This document shows positions 23,240 to 34,110 of a stretch of 64,000 nt of DNA, one piece after another. The notes under the pieces were generated by a model. It did not search any database and was not told the DNA's origin. It saw only the letters and a list, made by a program, of their open reading frames with translations. The translations under genes were made by a program, and so were the position numbers. Where the stretch lies: NCBI GenBank assembly GCA_964034945.1, contig OZ035962.1, forward strand, positions 102,684,784-102,748,783. Reading direction: 5' to 3'. The number at the start of each line of letters is the position of its first letter. Position 1 is the stretch's first letter. This DNA comes from Chrysopilus asiliformis (lineage: Eukaryota; Arthropoda; Insecta; Diptera; Rhagionidae).

Positions 23240-23900
23240 GGTGACCATATTTTTAATCCAGGGCAGATAACAGGTAGGGGGCAGAGTAAGGAAAGGCAAA
23301 TTTTTAATACCTCGAAACGTGTCAAGCGAAAAAAAACTATCTTACATACCAAACTCTTTTCCAAAAAAGTGATTTTTATACAATATTTTCACTACTTTGT
23401 TGTTGTAAAAATAACCGGAGGTCCTATAAGGATAATGTGATTATCCTTTGCCGCAAATTTTCCGGGGAAAAAATCTCATCTGAGGGTTTTTGGGGTCGCT
23501 GAATTCTACTAGAAAGTATAAACACAGACGGAAAGACAGACGTCATTTTGGATTTTTAGTCACACAAATCAAATACCAAAAGACTAAAAAGGACAAAACA
23601 AAAAATTTAAAAAATTTAAAAAAAGCTTTTTTTTACTGTATACTGTGCATCAAAAATAAAAGGAGATAAATGCATTAAAAACTAAAATAAATGTTTACCT
23701 CGCTTTTATTTCTGATACACAGTATACCAAAAAAATATTTTTTCAGTTTTAGTGCATTTAAAAAAAAATATTTTTAAAAGAATGCTTTTAGTGCATTTAA
23801 AAAAATAATAAAATCACATCAAAAGGCTGTAAGCAATATTTTTGGGGAAAACTATACGTTATGATCAAAAATTTTATAATAAAATGCGCTGCACGGATAA
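23240..23900 (-). repeat. CGGCGCA-family region, inverted and interrupted
   Basis: Minus strand ends ...CTGGATTAAAAATATGGTCACCC (at 23235-23260 on the plus strand) and carries the word variant TGCAGCGCAT at about 23884-23892. Between them lie a CACCAGATTCGT-family piece (about 23410-23520) and a small hairpin element (23639-23726), so the copy appears interrupted. Confidence 0.4.
23639..23726. repeat. hairpin with 24-bp arms
   Basis: TATACTGTGCATCAAAAATA... (23639-23662) pairs with ...TATTTCTGATACACAGTATA (23703-23726), two mismatches. Possibly a very small MITE. No target duplication resolved. Confidence 0.6.
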
Positions 23901-23992
23901 ATTCCAGTTCATTTGAAGCAAAAAAGCAAAAAAGGTAATGGAATTTGGGGTGGTGAGTTCTTAGCGGGTTCGACTGTAATTGCGAGTTCTAG

Positions 23993-25224
23993 AGCCCAAT
24001 TCAGACTATCGATTGCGCTTACAATTGAGCTTCCTTGACCAAGAAGATCAAAGCTTTAATTTTCCTATCGTTAAAAGCTTTGATGTCATTGGCCGAGAAG
24101 CTTCAATCGTAATCACAATCGTAATCGCAATCGTAGTCGTAATCGCAATCGCAATCGTAATCGTAATCGTAATCGCAATCGTAATCGCGATCGTAATCGT
24201 AATCGTAATCGTAATCGTAATCGTAATCGTAATCGTAATCGTAATCGTAATCGTAATCGTAATCGTAATCGTAATCGTAATCGTAATCGTAATCGTAATC
24301 GTAATCGTAATCGTAATCGTAATCGTAATCGTAATCGTAATCGTAATCGTAATCGTAATCGTAATCGTAATCGTAATCGTAATCGTAATCGTAATCGTAA
24401 TCGTAATCGTAATCGTAATCGTAATCGTAATCGTAATCGTAATCGTAATCGTAATCGTAATCGTAATCGTAATCGTAATCGTAATCGTAATCGTAATCGT
24501 AATCGTAATCGTAATCGTAATCGTAATCGTAATCGTAATCGTAATCGTAATCGTAATCGTAATCGTAATCGTAATCGTAATCGTAATCGTAATCGTAATC
24601 GTAATCGTAATCGTAATCGTAATCGTAATCGTAATCGTAATCGTAATCGTAATCGTAATCGTAATCGTAATCGTAATCGTAATCGTAATCGTAATCGTAA
24701 TCGTAATCGTAATCGTAATCGTAATCGTAATCGTAATCGTAATCGTAATCGTAATCGTAATCGTAATCGTAATCGTAATCGTAATCGTAATCGTAATCGT
24801 AATCGTAATCGTAATCGTAATCGTAATCGTAATCGTAATCTTAATCGTAATCGTAATCGTAATCGTAATCGTAATCGTAATCGTAATCGTAATCGTAATC
24901 GTAATCGTAATCGTAATCGTAATCGTAATCGTAATCGTAATCGTAATCGTAATCGTAATCGTAATCGTAATCGTAATCGTAATCGTAATCGTAATCGTAA
25001 TCGTAATCGTAATCGTAATCGTAATCGTAATCGTAATCGTAATCGTAATCGTAATCGTAATCGTAATCGTAATCGTAATCGTAATCGTAATCGTAATCGT
25101 AATCGTAATCGCAATCGCAATCGCAATCGCAATCGCAATCGTAATCGTAATCGCAATCGTAAACCCAATCGTAACCGCGATCGTATTCGCAATCGTAATC
25201 GCAATCGTTAGTCTGAATTGGACT
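23993..25224. mobile_element. foldback element, CAATTCAGACTAACGATT family, expanded by a hexamer array
   Basis: Same ends as the 151-bp element at 13.7 kb: left AGCCCAATTCAGACTATCGA and then AAGATCAAAGCTTT; after a short centre, AAAGCTTTGATGTCATTGG and GAAGCTTCAATCGTAATC; right end CGTTAGTCTGAATTG. Where the short element has two GTAATC units, this copy has about 184. The element is therefore eight times longer solely through expansion of a word already present in its right arm. Confidence 0.85.
24104..25207 (+). repeat. GTAATC hexamer array, about 184 units
   Basis: A 1,104-bp array. Perfect GTAATC runs at 24193-24840 (108 units) and 24847-25110 (44 units) are separated by a single TTAATC at 24841-24846. 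The margins contain variant units (GCAATC, GCGATC, GTAGTC, GTAACC, GTATTC) on both sides, as expected of an array that grew from the middle. The hexamer lacks stop codons in several frames, giving long Ile-Val, Thr-Ile, Leu-Arg and Asp-Tyr ORFs up to 433 codons; none is a gene. Assembly may have misestimated the copy number. Confidence 0.97.
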
Positions 25225-28200
25225 GTAGAGATAAATTTCAAAATGATTAACAGTCAAGCTTGTTTAAAAAAATGCTGTTAAACACAAGGAACCCTCTGTT
25301 TCGAAGTAAGTATTTTAACATCGGATTTAGTGATTCGAAACTCCCGCATGGTGATTTTGATATGAGACACAGAAAACTATGGCTTTTATTTCATTTAATT
25401 TTAATTCTATTTCAATTATAAAATCGAAGAAATCGATGTAAAATTAGTTTAGCTTAACTCAGTTTTTTTTTTCTTTAGGCCATATACAAAGAATACAAAA
25501 ATCCTTACGATGATCTCGTGTCCACGAAAGGTTAAAAGCAAAATCGTATCATTGACGGTTTTTTAAAACTTTTATAAAATTATTGGATTAAAGTGATAGG
25601 ATTGTGATCATTTAACGAAAATTTCAACCTTAGCAAAAAGTTTTATCCTTTTTCTGTAGGTATCTATAAAAAATTGACCGCAAATAAATGAAAGAACAAA
25701 AAAAACAGAAATCCATCAAATTGGCCTTGAGTTGGGTTTTTTTTGTCGTCCTTCCGTTAAAGAAATGTCAGAGTAAAAATTTCTAAGTGCAAATATCAAT
25801 CACTCAATAAGATCAAAAAATACTTTCAATAAGAAATGACATATCCTGAAGAATGAAACGACCCAAAAAAATTTATGTCCAAAAAACATAAGATTTATGT
25901 CAAAATACGTTAGAGTTGCCTTTTTTCGATCATTGCGGGTCGAATTTCGATTTTATAGCAAACCTTTTTCGAAACGCCGATTATGATGTTCTAGTATGCG
26001 AGAATAAACAAACCACAATCAGAAACCGAACATTGTCTGAAGTTCTTTCCAAACTCTCCATCAAAGATTTTCGTTTATTTTCCTTTGTGGAAGTTTTCAT
26101 TTTAATATATTTTCCTAGGAAGCCAATGGCTCTGACCAAAGGGAAGCCCTTAAATGTTATGATTTGACTTTCGATGTTTTTTTTCCAATATTCCATTGCT
26201 GAGACTTTTGACGTTATAAAATCAATATATATTCGTTGCGTTAAAAGGAATTATGGATGGATGTCCTGTTCATGAGCAAAATTGTATTTTTAGATGTGTT
26301 TCTGCGTGTGTGTGTGTGTTTGTGTGTGCGGTTGCTATAAAGCTCTAGTTGCTATGATGTAGGATCCCTATACGTCATTTTATGTTTTTGTCATAAAGAT
26401 TTCCTTCGACACTCGATATCGAAATGAAAATTATTGCACTATAAATCTTGACTTTATCCCCATCACAGGAACCAAAAAGTTTTGTTTTATTGCCATATAG
26501 AATTTTGCGGTTTTCACACACACTAGATTTTACTCATTTCTACGGCATCTCATAAAAATTATACTGGGTTGAGAGATTTAACAATCATATATTGCTTTTA
26601 AAATCCATTTGTTTAATTTCGACATTCGGTATATCACAATATTTTTGAATTTAGAATTTTTTGTGAAGCAAATTATTAAATTTAGATGGTAATTTGGGTA
26701 ATTGCAATAGTCTTACGATAAAAAGTTGCTTTTTTCCCCTTAGCCGGTGTGTAAAAGTTGCTTCAATTAAATTTAATAACAAAAAAAAAACAATAAATTA
26801 GGTCGAAAATTGAATAGCACCGAATTCGATAATTTTCCTGAATAATGTTTAAAAGTTACCAGAGAAAACAATCAAAAGGATGCTTAAACGTTATATAAAA
26901 ACACATTTAGATTGTCTAAGAAACCATTTGATAGCAATTCTCTTCGAGGAAATAATAATAAGGTCTCTATCAGTAACATTTTAATGAGATCATAAATTGC
27001 ATAATAAATTTTCAGATCAAATTAAGGAACATAAAAAAGGGATGTCGGCTTGAAAAAGTTACAGCAATATTTTTTCTTGTTGCCTTCATTAATATTTTTC
27101 CGGATTCTGTATTTAAATACGTTAAACTCTTCTCCATTTGACATAGTACCGAAAAAAAATGTAACTAAGATTAATTTGGTGCCATTTTAACCACTTTTCT
27201 TGAACACGGAAAAGTTAATAAAATAAAATGAAAATAATAAAAATAAAAAAAAAAACACGGAATTGAAATGAAAATTATGAAAGACAAAAATATCGTTATT
27301 TGTTCCATTCTAGTCGCATGTTCGAGTTCATGTTTTTTTTTATTATTATTTTCCCTTTCTAGTCACAGAAAATAAAATATGACCATTTAGAAAGGTTACT
27401 CCGTCATTCGTAGATATATATACCTATTTTTAAGATACCTTAACCAAAGTGTATGGTATAGCTAGATATGCTAGAGTATTTCCAATGTCATGGAAAATTC
27501 TTCGCTACTCTTAAGGCTCATAATTCATCCGCGACACCCGAAGCGGAAATGGAGAATTTCCTTGACTTAAACTTCACCCACACCTTTCAGGTGTTTATTT
27601 CACTGTTTGGTCGCGTTCGGGGATTTTTTCATGCAGACAGAATGAAGGTGAAATATATGTGAAAAAATGCTAAGAATGTTGAAAATAAAATGTGAAAATT
27701 GTGTGAAGAAAATGATTTTAGAGCTTGTCGTTCACACCTCTGCGGTGTGCTTTTGGCTCCTGTGTAACACACAAAACAAGCTCTGATAAGAAAACGCCAC
27801 CCAAATTTCCCCATAACCAGAAAACCAACCGAAGAAAAGCCACATCATCAACAGTTTAAACAGGCAGACTTCGGGCTTTCGGTGATATGGGTGGTTGTTA
27901 GGTGGGCCACTTTATGTAAATCTTTTTTTATTTTTCACTGAGAATCACATTTGAACGAGAGGTAACGGCACGCTGACTTTCTAATGTTGTCTCGTATGCC
28001 GACGCCCGTATAACGAACTCCTGAGGCAATTCGCAATAATCGGGGACCCCACTAAGATTGCGGCTTTGAATTGAGGGGATTTTAGGTATACATCTATTCA
28101 ATGATTTCGGAAATAGGATTTACAATTCATTTAGTCGCACTCGTTTTCTACCCTTAAGCAAATCTCAAGACATCGTATATACTCGTATAAAAGTGGTGAT

Positions 28201-29600
28201 ACGGATCTATATATGTAAATACATGTGAGTGTTACGTAGATGCCTCTTTCAAAATACCAAACCAGTGTGAATAAATTCATTTTGTTAGTGGGGGGTGCCT
28301 ATATTATGCTTTTGACTATGGCGAGGCTAAAAGGGTGGTGAACTGAGATGAACTGAATTGTAAGCTGAGACATGCTCCCTATATGATAACAGATTTTAAG
28401 GGCTTTGATAAGGTTAGCTGACAGAGCAATGTGTAAATTGAATATTTGAACCAGAATTGATTTTTCAATGGCGTACTGGTTTAACATTATTTTCTTCAAT
28501 TTGGATACGAAAAATGGTCTCATATATTTTACAGTTCAGGTAAATGCACATTCAATTCCAAATGATAAGATTATAATAAGCTTTCACTTTTACGTAATAG
28601 CATGAAATATTATTTCGTGTTATATTGTGTTGGCTGTTTTATTTTTTATTTTTTGAGAAGAGTTCTTTTTTGAAATATGGTAACGTTGCTAGTCAAAAAG
28701 GAAATTTTTTTTTAAAATTCTGAATAAATTTAATGGAGATATAATATTTTGAAACCTGACAAAAAGAAAAACAAAGTCATCGTATTCGAAGAAAGTCTCA
28801 AAAGAGTCTCCTTTTTTGAGTAGCTTGAGACTTTTTCAGATCAGGGACTCCCAACCTTCTTTAGGAAAAATTTTTCTTTAGGAATTAAGAATTATGAAAG
28901 ATTGGCGAATAAAATTTTTCCCCAACTTTTATCGTAATACATTTATTGCAAACTTAAAATATTCAAAATCGATTTTCTCGAGAGATTTTGCTTACAATCC
29001 GACGATATATTTTTGAATGGATGCTAAATCTACAGCGATTATAACGTATTGTTTTTTTAAATCAATAAATTCGCCTCCGTTTTTCATGACGTCTGTTGAA
29101 TATTACATGATTTATAAATTTGCTTAATACTCATCCGGTATCTGTTATTTTCAATCATAAGAAATGAATTCTTCATCTTATCAAAATCGTTGTCCTTCAT
29201 GGATATCGTCTGCTACGTTAGCAGATATTATCGATTATGTAAGTGCGTTGGAGGGCTCTTTACACAATGACCTTTTTGAGTAAACTACCGTCCTTATTAT
29301 GCTCAAGCACATCTACTTCGGTTTAATTTTAGATATGAATATTTTATTCAATAAAATGGACAATCTGCGTTTTTATTGTTAAAAAAATATTCCTTCTTTC
29401 GTTTCTTACAAAAAGCTTTCTTGAATTTTAAAATATTATATTTCAAATTTGTTATTGATATTTTTGTACATAAAATCGAATATTGCTTCTTAATGGATTA
29501 TTAAAAATTAATATTTGCTTGATCTGCTGTAGAATTTTAAATGGGACTTTAGGATCGCTTTCGAAGTTTTATATTTCATCTTTATATTCTACATATATGT
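25225..29600. other. AT-rich DNA, no supported gene
   Basis: Only short motif-free ORFs. Includes a GT microsatellite at 26306-26330. Confidence 0.45.
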
Positions 29601-29604
29601 GAAT

Positions 29605-30172
29605 CATATAGTAGTATATTAGATATAGTATACTGTTTGTAATGCATCGAACCAATCGTCGAATACAAAAATGAACTACACCAGGGTATTAGGTGTGAGA
29701 AAAAAATTTGGTTTTCGCATTCCCGTCCGTCTGTCTGTCTATCCGTCTGTATGCCTGCGCGGCTGTCTCTCTGTCCGTCTGTATGCCTGCGCGGCTGTCT
29801 GTCTGTCCGTCTGTATGCCTGCGCGGCTGTCTGTCTGTCCGTCTGTATGCCTGCGCGGCTGTCTGTCTATCCGTCTATCTGGTCCATGAACACGAAAACT
29901 TTCGAAAGGATTGAGCTAGAGACTTGAAAATCTTTGCAGTCACCTTTCTCGTAAATAGACAGACTAAGTTCTTGAACGGATAAAATTAAGAAAATTGCAA
30001 AAAACTATTTAATGAAAATGGAAAAGTTTTTTGCGGTTTTCGCGAAAACTGTGCATTGTGTCAAATAATTTGTCGATAGATGAAATGAATTCAGAATATG
30101 ATTTTATATAATTGTTCCATACATCAAAATCCAGCCGGACTTGTCTCTTGTCCCATAAAAATGATTTTTTCC
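29605..30172 (+). repeat. 143-bp-unit family, copy with long leader
   Basis: The leader TAGTATATTAGATATAGTAT, CTGTTTGTAATGCATCGAAC, ATGAACTACACCAGGG is followed by a CCGTCTGTC tract and, after 29930, by TTTCTCGTAAATAG, TCTTGAACGGATAAAA, TTTTCGCGAAAACTGTGCA and ACATCAAAATCCAGCCGGAC. Closely parallels 36175-36850. Confidence 0.7.
29743..29870 (+). repeat. 32-bp tandem repeat, four units
   Basis: Units starting CCGTCTGTATGCCTGCGCGG begin at 29743, 29775, 29807 and 29839; nearly identical. Cys/Leu/Ser-rich ORFs in two frames are artefacts. Confidence 0.95.

Positions 30173-30200
<28 letters not shown>
30173..30200 (+). repeat. poly-A run of 28 bases
   Basis: A homopolymer at the end of the 143-bp-unit copy. 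It could be a retroposed tail or simple slippage. Confidence 0.9.
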
Positions 30201-30204
<4 letters not shown>

Positions 30205-30299
30205 TCAACTTAGAATACTAAGTTGTATTGCCGGTTAAAGTTTCTTGCACCAGCTATTTTTGCATCAAAAAAAACAAAGAAACAAATTCAAAACCTTTC

Positions 30300-30480
30300 C
30301 AAAAAAATAGTTTTATGTCTTCAGGACCTCCTGAGACCAGATTCATGATCAGCATCACCAAAAAATCCCTAAAGCCAATTTTCGCAAAAAAAATTTGGTA
30401 AAAAGGATATTTGTGTTATCCTTATAGGACCTTCTGTTTCGAATTTCAAAATTCCAACACCAGATTCGTGATCGTCATTT
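30300..30480 (+). repeat. CACCAGATTCGT-family fragment
   Basis: CTCCTGAGACCAGATTCATG at about 30327 and TTCGAATTTCAAAATTCCAA with ACCAGATTCGTGATC at about 30438-30475: the start of the family appears twice in tandem. Confidence 0.5.
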
Positions 30481-30559
30481 GGAAAGATAAAAAATCACTT
30501 TGGTATTTTAAACAAACGCTTTTTTTAATTAGTGCAAATTGGTGCAAAATGTTTAAACT

Positions 30560-30699
30560 GGGAATAAATTTACAATATTCCCTACTTATTCCTCCACGGT
30601 ATATTTTCCCTAGACCCACGCGTGCTCGACTTCTTCCTTGATCCTCCCCGTTTTCGTACAGTAAAGTTTAGGAGTTCCTTCATTCCGCGAACCACAATA
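30560..30699 (+). pseudogene. non-LTR retrotransposon ORF2 C-terminal end, 5' half
   Basis: Two frames of this segment carry the conserved tail that follows the reverse transcriptase in Jockey/R1-like elements: IPPRYIFPRPTRARL in one frame, then LDPPRFRTVKFRSSFIPRTT in another, so there is a frameshift near 30630. The coding sequence is interrupted at 30699 by a Tigger-like element and resumes at 33952. No upstream reverse transcriptase or endonuclease was found, so this is a 5'-truncated copy, as is usual for such elements. Confidence 0.6.
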
Positions 30700-31853
30700 C
30701 AGTAATCCCTCGAACTGCGCGGTAGATACGTTCCACAAAAAGAGCGCGCACTGCGAAACCGCGCACTGTGAACCCTATTTTGTATGAAATATTGGAGTTA
30801 GATCCCAGATATTAGAAAAATCAAAAAAAAAAATAGAAATAAGTTTGTATTTAACGACATATTTAAAGTAATACAAAGATATGATATGTATTACCATAGA
30901 AAAATATACTTAAATAGAACTGTCGCTTCAGGGGTTTTCCATATACCAGTGTAAGAGGAAGCGGGATGAACTTAGGAATTTTATATACTTTCTCTCTTTA
31001 CCACATTCATCAGATAGGAAACATAAAAAAAAGTGCTAAAAGCAAGCAATCAGGGTTAGTCAGCTATATTCTAAACGTTAAAAATTTCTCTAAAGTATGG
31101 AGCAAAACAAAAATTTTTAGTATGGTTTTAACTGTTTAAGTGTTTTTTAGTCATGTTTATGGTGAAAGGAATTTTACTAAAGATTCTTAATGCGGAAAAA
31201 ATTGAATTACAATGGAAAAATTGCACTTAAACTGTTTTGTTGTACTAAAATGCAAATTCATGCGTGTACTAAAACTTTGCACATCCCTGAAATTTCTATT
31301 TGACATTTTCTCTTACACCCGACCCCCTTTGTCATTTGTACCAGAACATACAAGGCAAGTTGAGGTGAGAAGCAAGCGGATTTTTTGTTTTGAACTATTT
31401 GTTTATGTTTCAGTATCTTATCCTACGAATAAGAATAACAGGAAGACAGAATCTGCACATCTACAGTGTCCGTGAGTGAAGCATTTTTTCTGAATAGCCC
31501 CAAAGAGATTTCTGATTATCCCCAAAGAGATTTTACCGTCCGAAAAGTCACATTTAGTCACATTTTTTCACATTTCCACAGCATGTCACGTTATTTTATG
31601 TTTTTATCATTAATAAGCGGTGAGTTTTGCATCGAAATTAATTTAGTTTGCGCGAATTAAGTCAGTAAATTAAACAAAATTCGATGAAAACCGAAACGTG
31701 AAAACTGGCTTCAATTATAAACACGAGAACTGTCAAATAGATGGTATTGCCATATAACTTTTATTTGTACCTAAACTAAAAATAGCGCCAAATTTAAAAT
31801 TTATGGATGTTTTTGTATACCCTATTCTAAAATACAACCTAACATTTGTTATA

Positions 31854-32664
31854 CAGTAATCCCCCGCTTTACGGACGGGATGCGTTCTACGGAAACTGTC
31901 CGTGTATCGAAAATCCGTAAAACGAAACCTATTTTAGTATGAGATTGTACTGGGAATAAATAGATGTGTTCCAATCAATAGAAATGTCCGTAAAAAGAAA
32001 CCTATTTTAGTATAAGATCGTATTAAAAATAGATAGATGCGTACCAAAAAAATCCGTAATACGAAACAGATTAGTATAATATATTTAAATAATTATTTAA
32101 CCACTATAATAATGAGAAAACTATATAATTATAGAAAAAAAATATTTATACTACTTGAAATGGAGCATAAATAAATTGAATATGTTAAAACCAACAAAAT
32201 ATTATGGGACAAATCATGCCGCGGACAAAAAAACGTAGCTGTTTCTACGTAGGTTTCTGCTAGTTTCGTCAGAATTCAAATTTCATTGTGGGACAGAAAG
32301 CAGATTCTGCTTCTGCTTCTGCCTCTGCTGCTGCCTCTGCCCAATTGGAGTTCTCGCTTAAGAATAGCAAATAGATTTTTTAAAAATACACCGCACTGCA
32401 GTTTTTTATTGCCTTTTTTTAATTCTCTTTTGTGTATACACAAAATGTGTCAGAAATTTCGGGGAAATTAAGTATGTACATTTACAATAAATACAACATT
32501 TTTTCTTTTTCTTTTTCTTGATTTTTTTCTGTGATTCAAAAAAAAAATTTTTTTGTCCGTAATAGCGAATTTTTTTATCCGTATAGCGAATTTGTTCCTA
32601 TATTAGTCATGTCCGTAACTTCGAATTTCCGTAAAACGAGAGTCCGTATAGCGGGGGATTACTG
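31854..32664. mobile_element. Tigger/pogo-like element B, nested inside A
   Basis: An 811-bp element with ends CAGTAATCCCCCGC (31854-31867) and GCGGGGGATTACTG (32651-32664), flanked by TA at 31852-31853 and 32665-32666. Subterminal CCGTAAAACGAA/GTCCGTATAGCG repeats occur several times at each end, in opposite orientation. A CTGCTT/CTGCCT run is at about 32306-32342. No transposase. It shares CAGTAATCCC with element A but differs beyond it, so a sister family that could have used the same transposase. Confidence 0.85.
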
Positions 32665-32878
32665 TACTCCTTTTATACCTTCAAAATGGCGTACCTAAAA
32701 AAATAACTGAAACTAAACTCCTATTACCCTTCTGCAAACTAATTTCATTGTTAGGATAATATTAAATGAAGTATGACTTGAGCAGAAAACATTTTATTTT
32801 CGCTCTTATTCAACTTAACAAAACACAAATCATGGACAAAAAATAACCAAACGTTAATATTTCTTTTCCACTCTTGCA

Positions 32879-32920
32879 AAGAGCATTATAGAGAAGTTGA
32901 AAATTCTCTATAATGCTCTT
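32879..32920. repeat. perfect 17-bp-arm hairpin
   Basis: AAGAGCATTATAGAGAA (32879-32895), 8-nt loop, then the exact complement (32904-32920). Lies inside Tigger-like element A, just outside element B. Confidence 0.85.
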
Positions 32921-33309
32921 CATTTTAACTGAAAACCAGCGTTTTTTAAACTATTTGTACAGGGGTTTGGATCGAAAAAAAAGTTACAAACAAAAGTGTA
33001 TTGAAAAGTTTTACTAAATTTCGTAATGTTAACACTATTTATAATTAAAAAGTCTGAAAACATTTACTTCATTTACGGATTGCAAAAATATTTTTTTCCT
33101 TGTACTAAACATTAATATATATCTGGCAATATTGGTTCTCAACATTTATAAACATGACATATATTTTCTCATTCCCTCTCCAATGCGAAGCGAGAGGCCT
33201 TTGCTCGCGCTGCAAAGAAGAGATAGCGCGACTTTCCCCTCATTTTAGGGGAAATATTTCAAAAATTTAGTTCTGAGCAAAAGTTCTATTTAAGTATATT
33301 TTTCTATGG

Positions 33310-33701
33310 TATTACTAATCTTTTTGAAAAATTAGTGATTGATTACCCGATTTTTGTTTTTCATTATGCCTTTCTGCGTATGGGGCTAAAGCGGCTGTAA
33401 AATTTCTCCGAAATTTTAAGACGCGCTCCATATCAGGGTCCATATTAAGAGCTTCTTATTAAAGTTGACTACCAAGCATTAAAAAATTTGTCAGTTTTTC
33501 GTGCGTAGGGTTTTTCTTTCTTATAATCTCTATAACTCCACTTTCATCATTTTCGTCGCTATAATTATCGCCGAACTGTGTCAAAATATCGTCAGCAGTC
33601 ATATGTTCTTCATTGCTTGCAAGGACTTCCATGATATCTTCTGACTCTAAGTCTTCAAATTCGTCCCCACCATTTGGCTTACCTAATGTCACGATTTCCA
33701 C
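33310..33701 (-). pseudogene. Tigger transposase C-terminal remnant
   Basis: The 80-codon ORF (33701 to 33459) has an acidic stretch FEDLESEDIMEVLASNEEHM followed by TADDILTQF, matching the pattern of the acidic tail of Tigger/jerky transposases (ED[IV].ELL.S....LT..DL). After its stop, another frame continues with NMDPDMERVLKFRRNF and TAALAPYAERHN (about 33449-33365), which fits the MDPN.ER region at the end of the same proteins. So the tail is frameshifted. The helix-turn-helix and DDE domains are absent: only about 250 bp separate the first codon from the element end. Confidence 0.55.
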
Positions 33702-33949
33702 TAAATATAAACACTAAATAAGCACGAAATTACCAAATATGTACGAAGATACCAAATTACCAGCTGATTCCTTCTTGTCGGGGATTCACCAAAATATATG
33801 TCCAGAACATGTTTTTTATACGGAAATTATAAAAAAAACCGCGCAGCTGCGAAATTTTTACCGCACAGTCCGAAATTTTGGTATTAAAAACTTAACCGCG
33901 CAGTTGCGAAACCGCGAAGTCCGAAACCGCGCAGTTCGAGGGATTACTG

Positions 33950-34110
33950 TACTTTGGAACGACTTACCATCCGAGATGTTCCCCCCGGACTATAACCCAC
34001 AGAAGTTCAAGGAGAACATAAACCGACATCTCCTTTTGTCCATTCGACCATCCTGAGCTGTGCTTCGGCATCAAAGGATCTTCCCCTAAGCTCTGGCTAT
34101 AACTATATAA
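33950..34110 (+). pseudogene. non-LTR retrotransposon ORF2 C-terminal end, 3' half
   Basis: The open frame LWNDLPSEMFPPDYN, then KFKENINRHLLL, ends at TGA 34054-34056. LWN.LP...F...Y....FK..I..HL is the hallmark end of Jockey/R1-like ORF2. Removing the Tigger-like element with one TA restores continuity in the same frame with the segment before 30699. The sequence after the stop is probably 3' UTR; its end is not clear. Confidence 0.7.

Larger units (their letters stand above)
30700..33949 (-). mobile_element. Tigger/pogo-like element A, inserted in a LINE
   Basis: Inverted ends CAGTAATCCCTCGAACTGCG (from 30700) and the reverse complement ending at 33949, each followed by GG/CC and flanked by TA (30698-30699; 33950-33951), the Tc1/mariner target duplication. 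CAGTAATCCC ends are characteristic of Tigger elements. Subterminal GCGCACTGCGAAACCGCGC-type repeats lie at both ends. Inside are a transposase C-terminal remnant (33310-33701, minus) and a second, younger Tigger-like element. The catalytic domain is missing. Confidence 0.85.

Noticed and set aside
23980..25281. Long ORFs of Ile-Val, Thr-Ile, Leu-Arg and Asp-Tyr repeats (up to 433 codons)
   Set aside because: They are translations of the GTAATC hexamer in different frames; the hexamer has no stop codon in several frames. No non-repeat coding context.
29743..29870. CRISPR-like regular repeats
   Set aside because: Units are directly abutting with no unique spacers, and the genome is clearly eukaryotic.
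29671..29914. Two overlapping Cys/Leu-rich ORFs
   Set aside because: Translations of the 32-bp tandem repeat.
33739..34056. 105-codon ORF treated as a single gene
   Set aside because: Its first two thirds translate Tigger-like subterminal repeats; only the part after 33950 is meaningful, as the LINE ORF2 tail.
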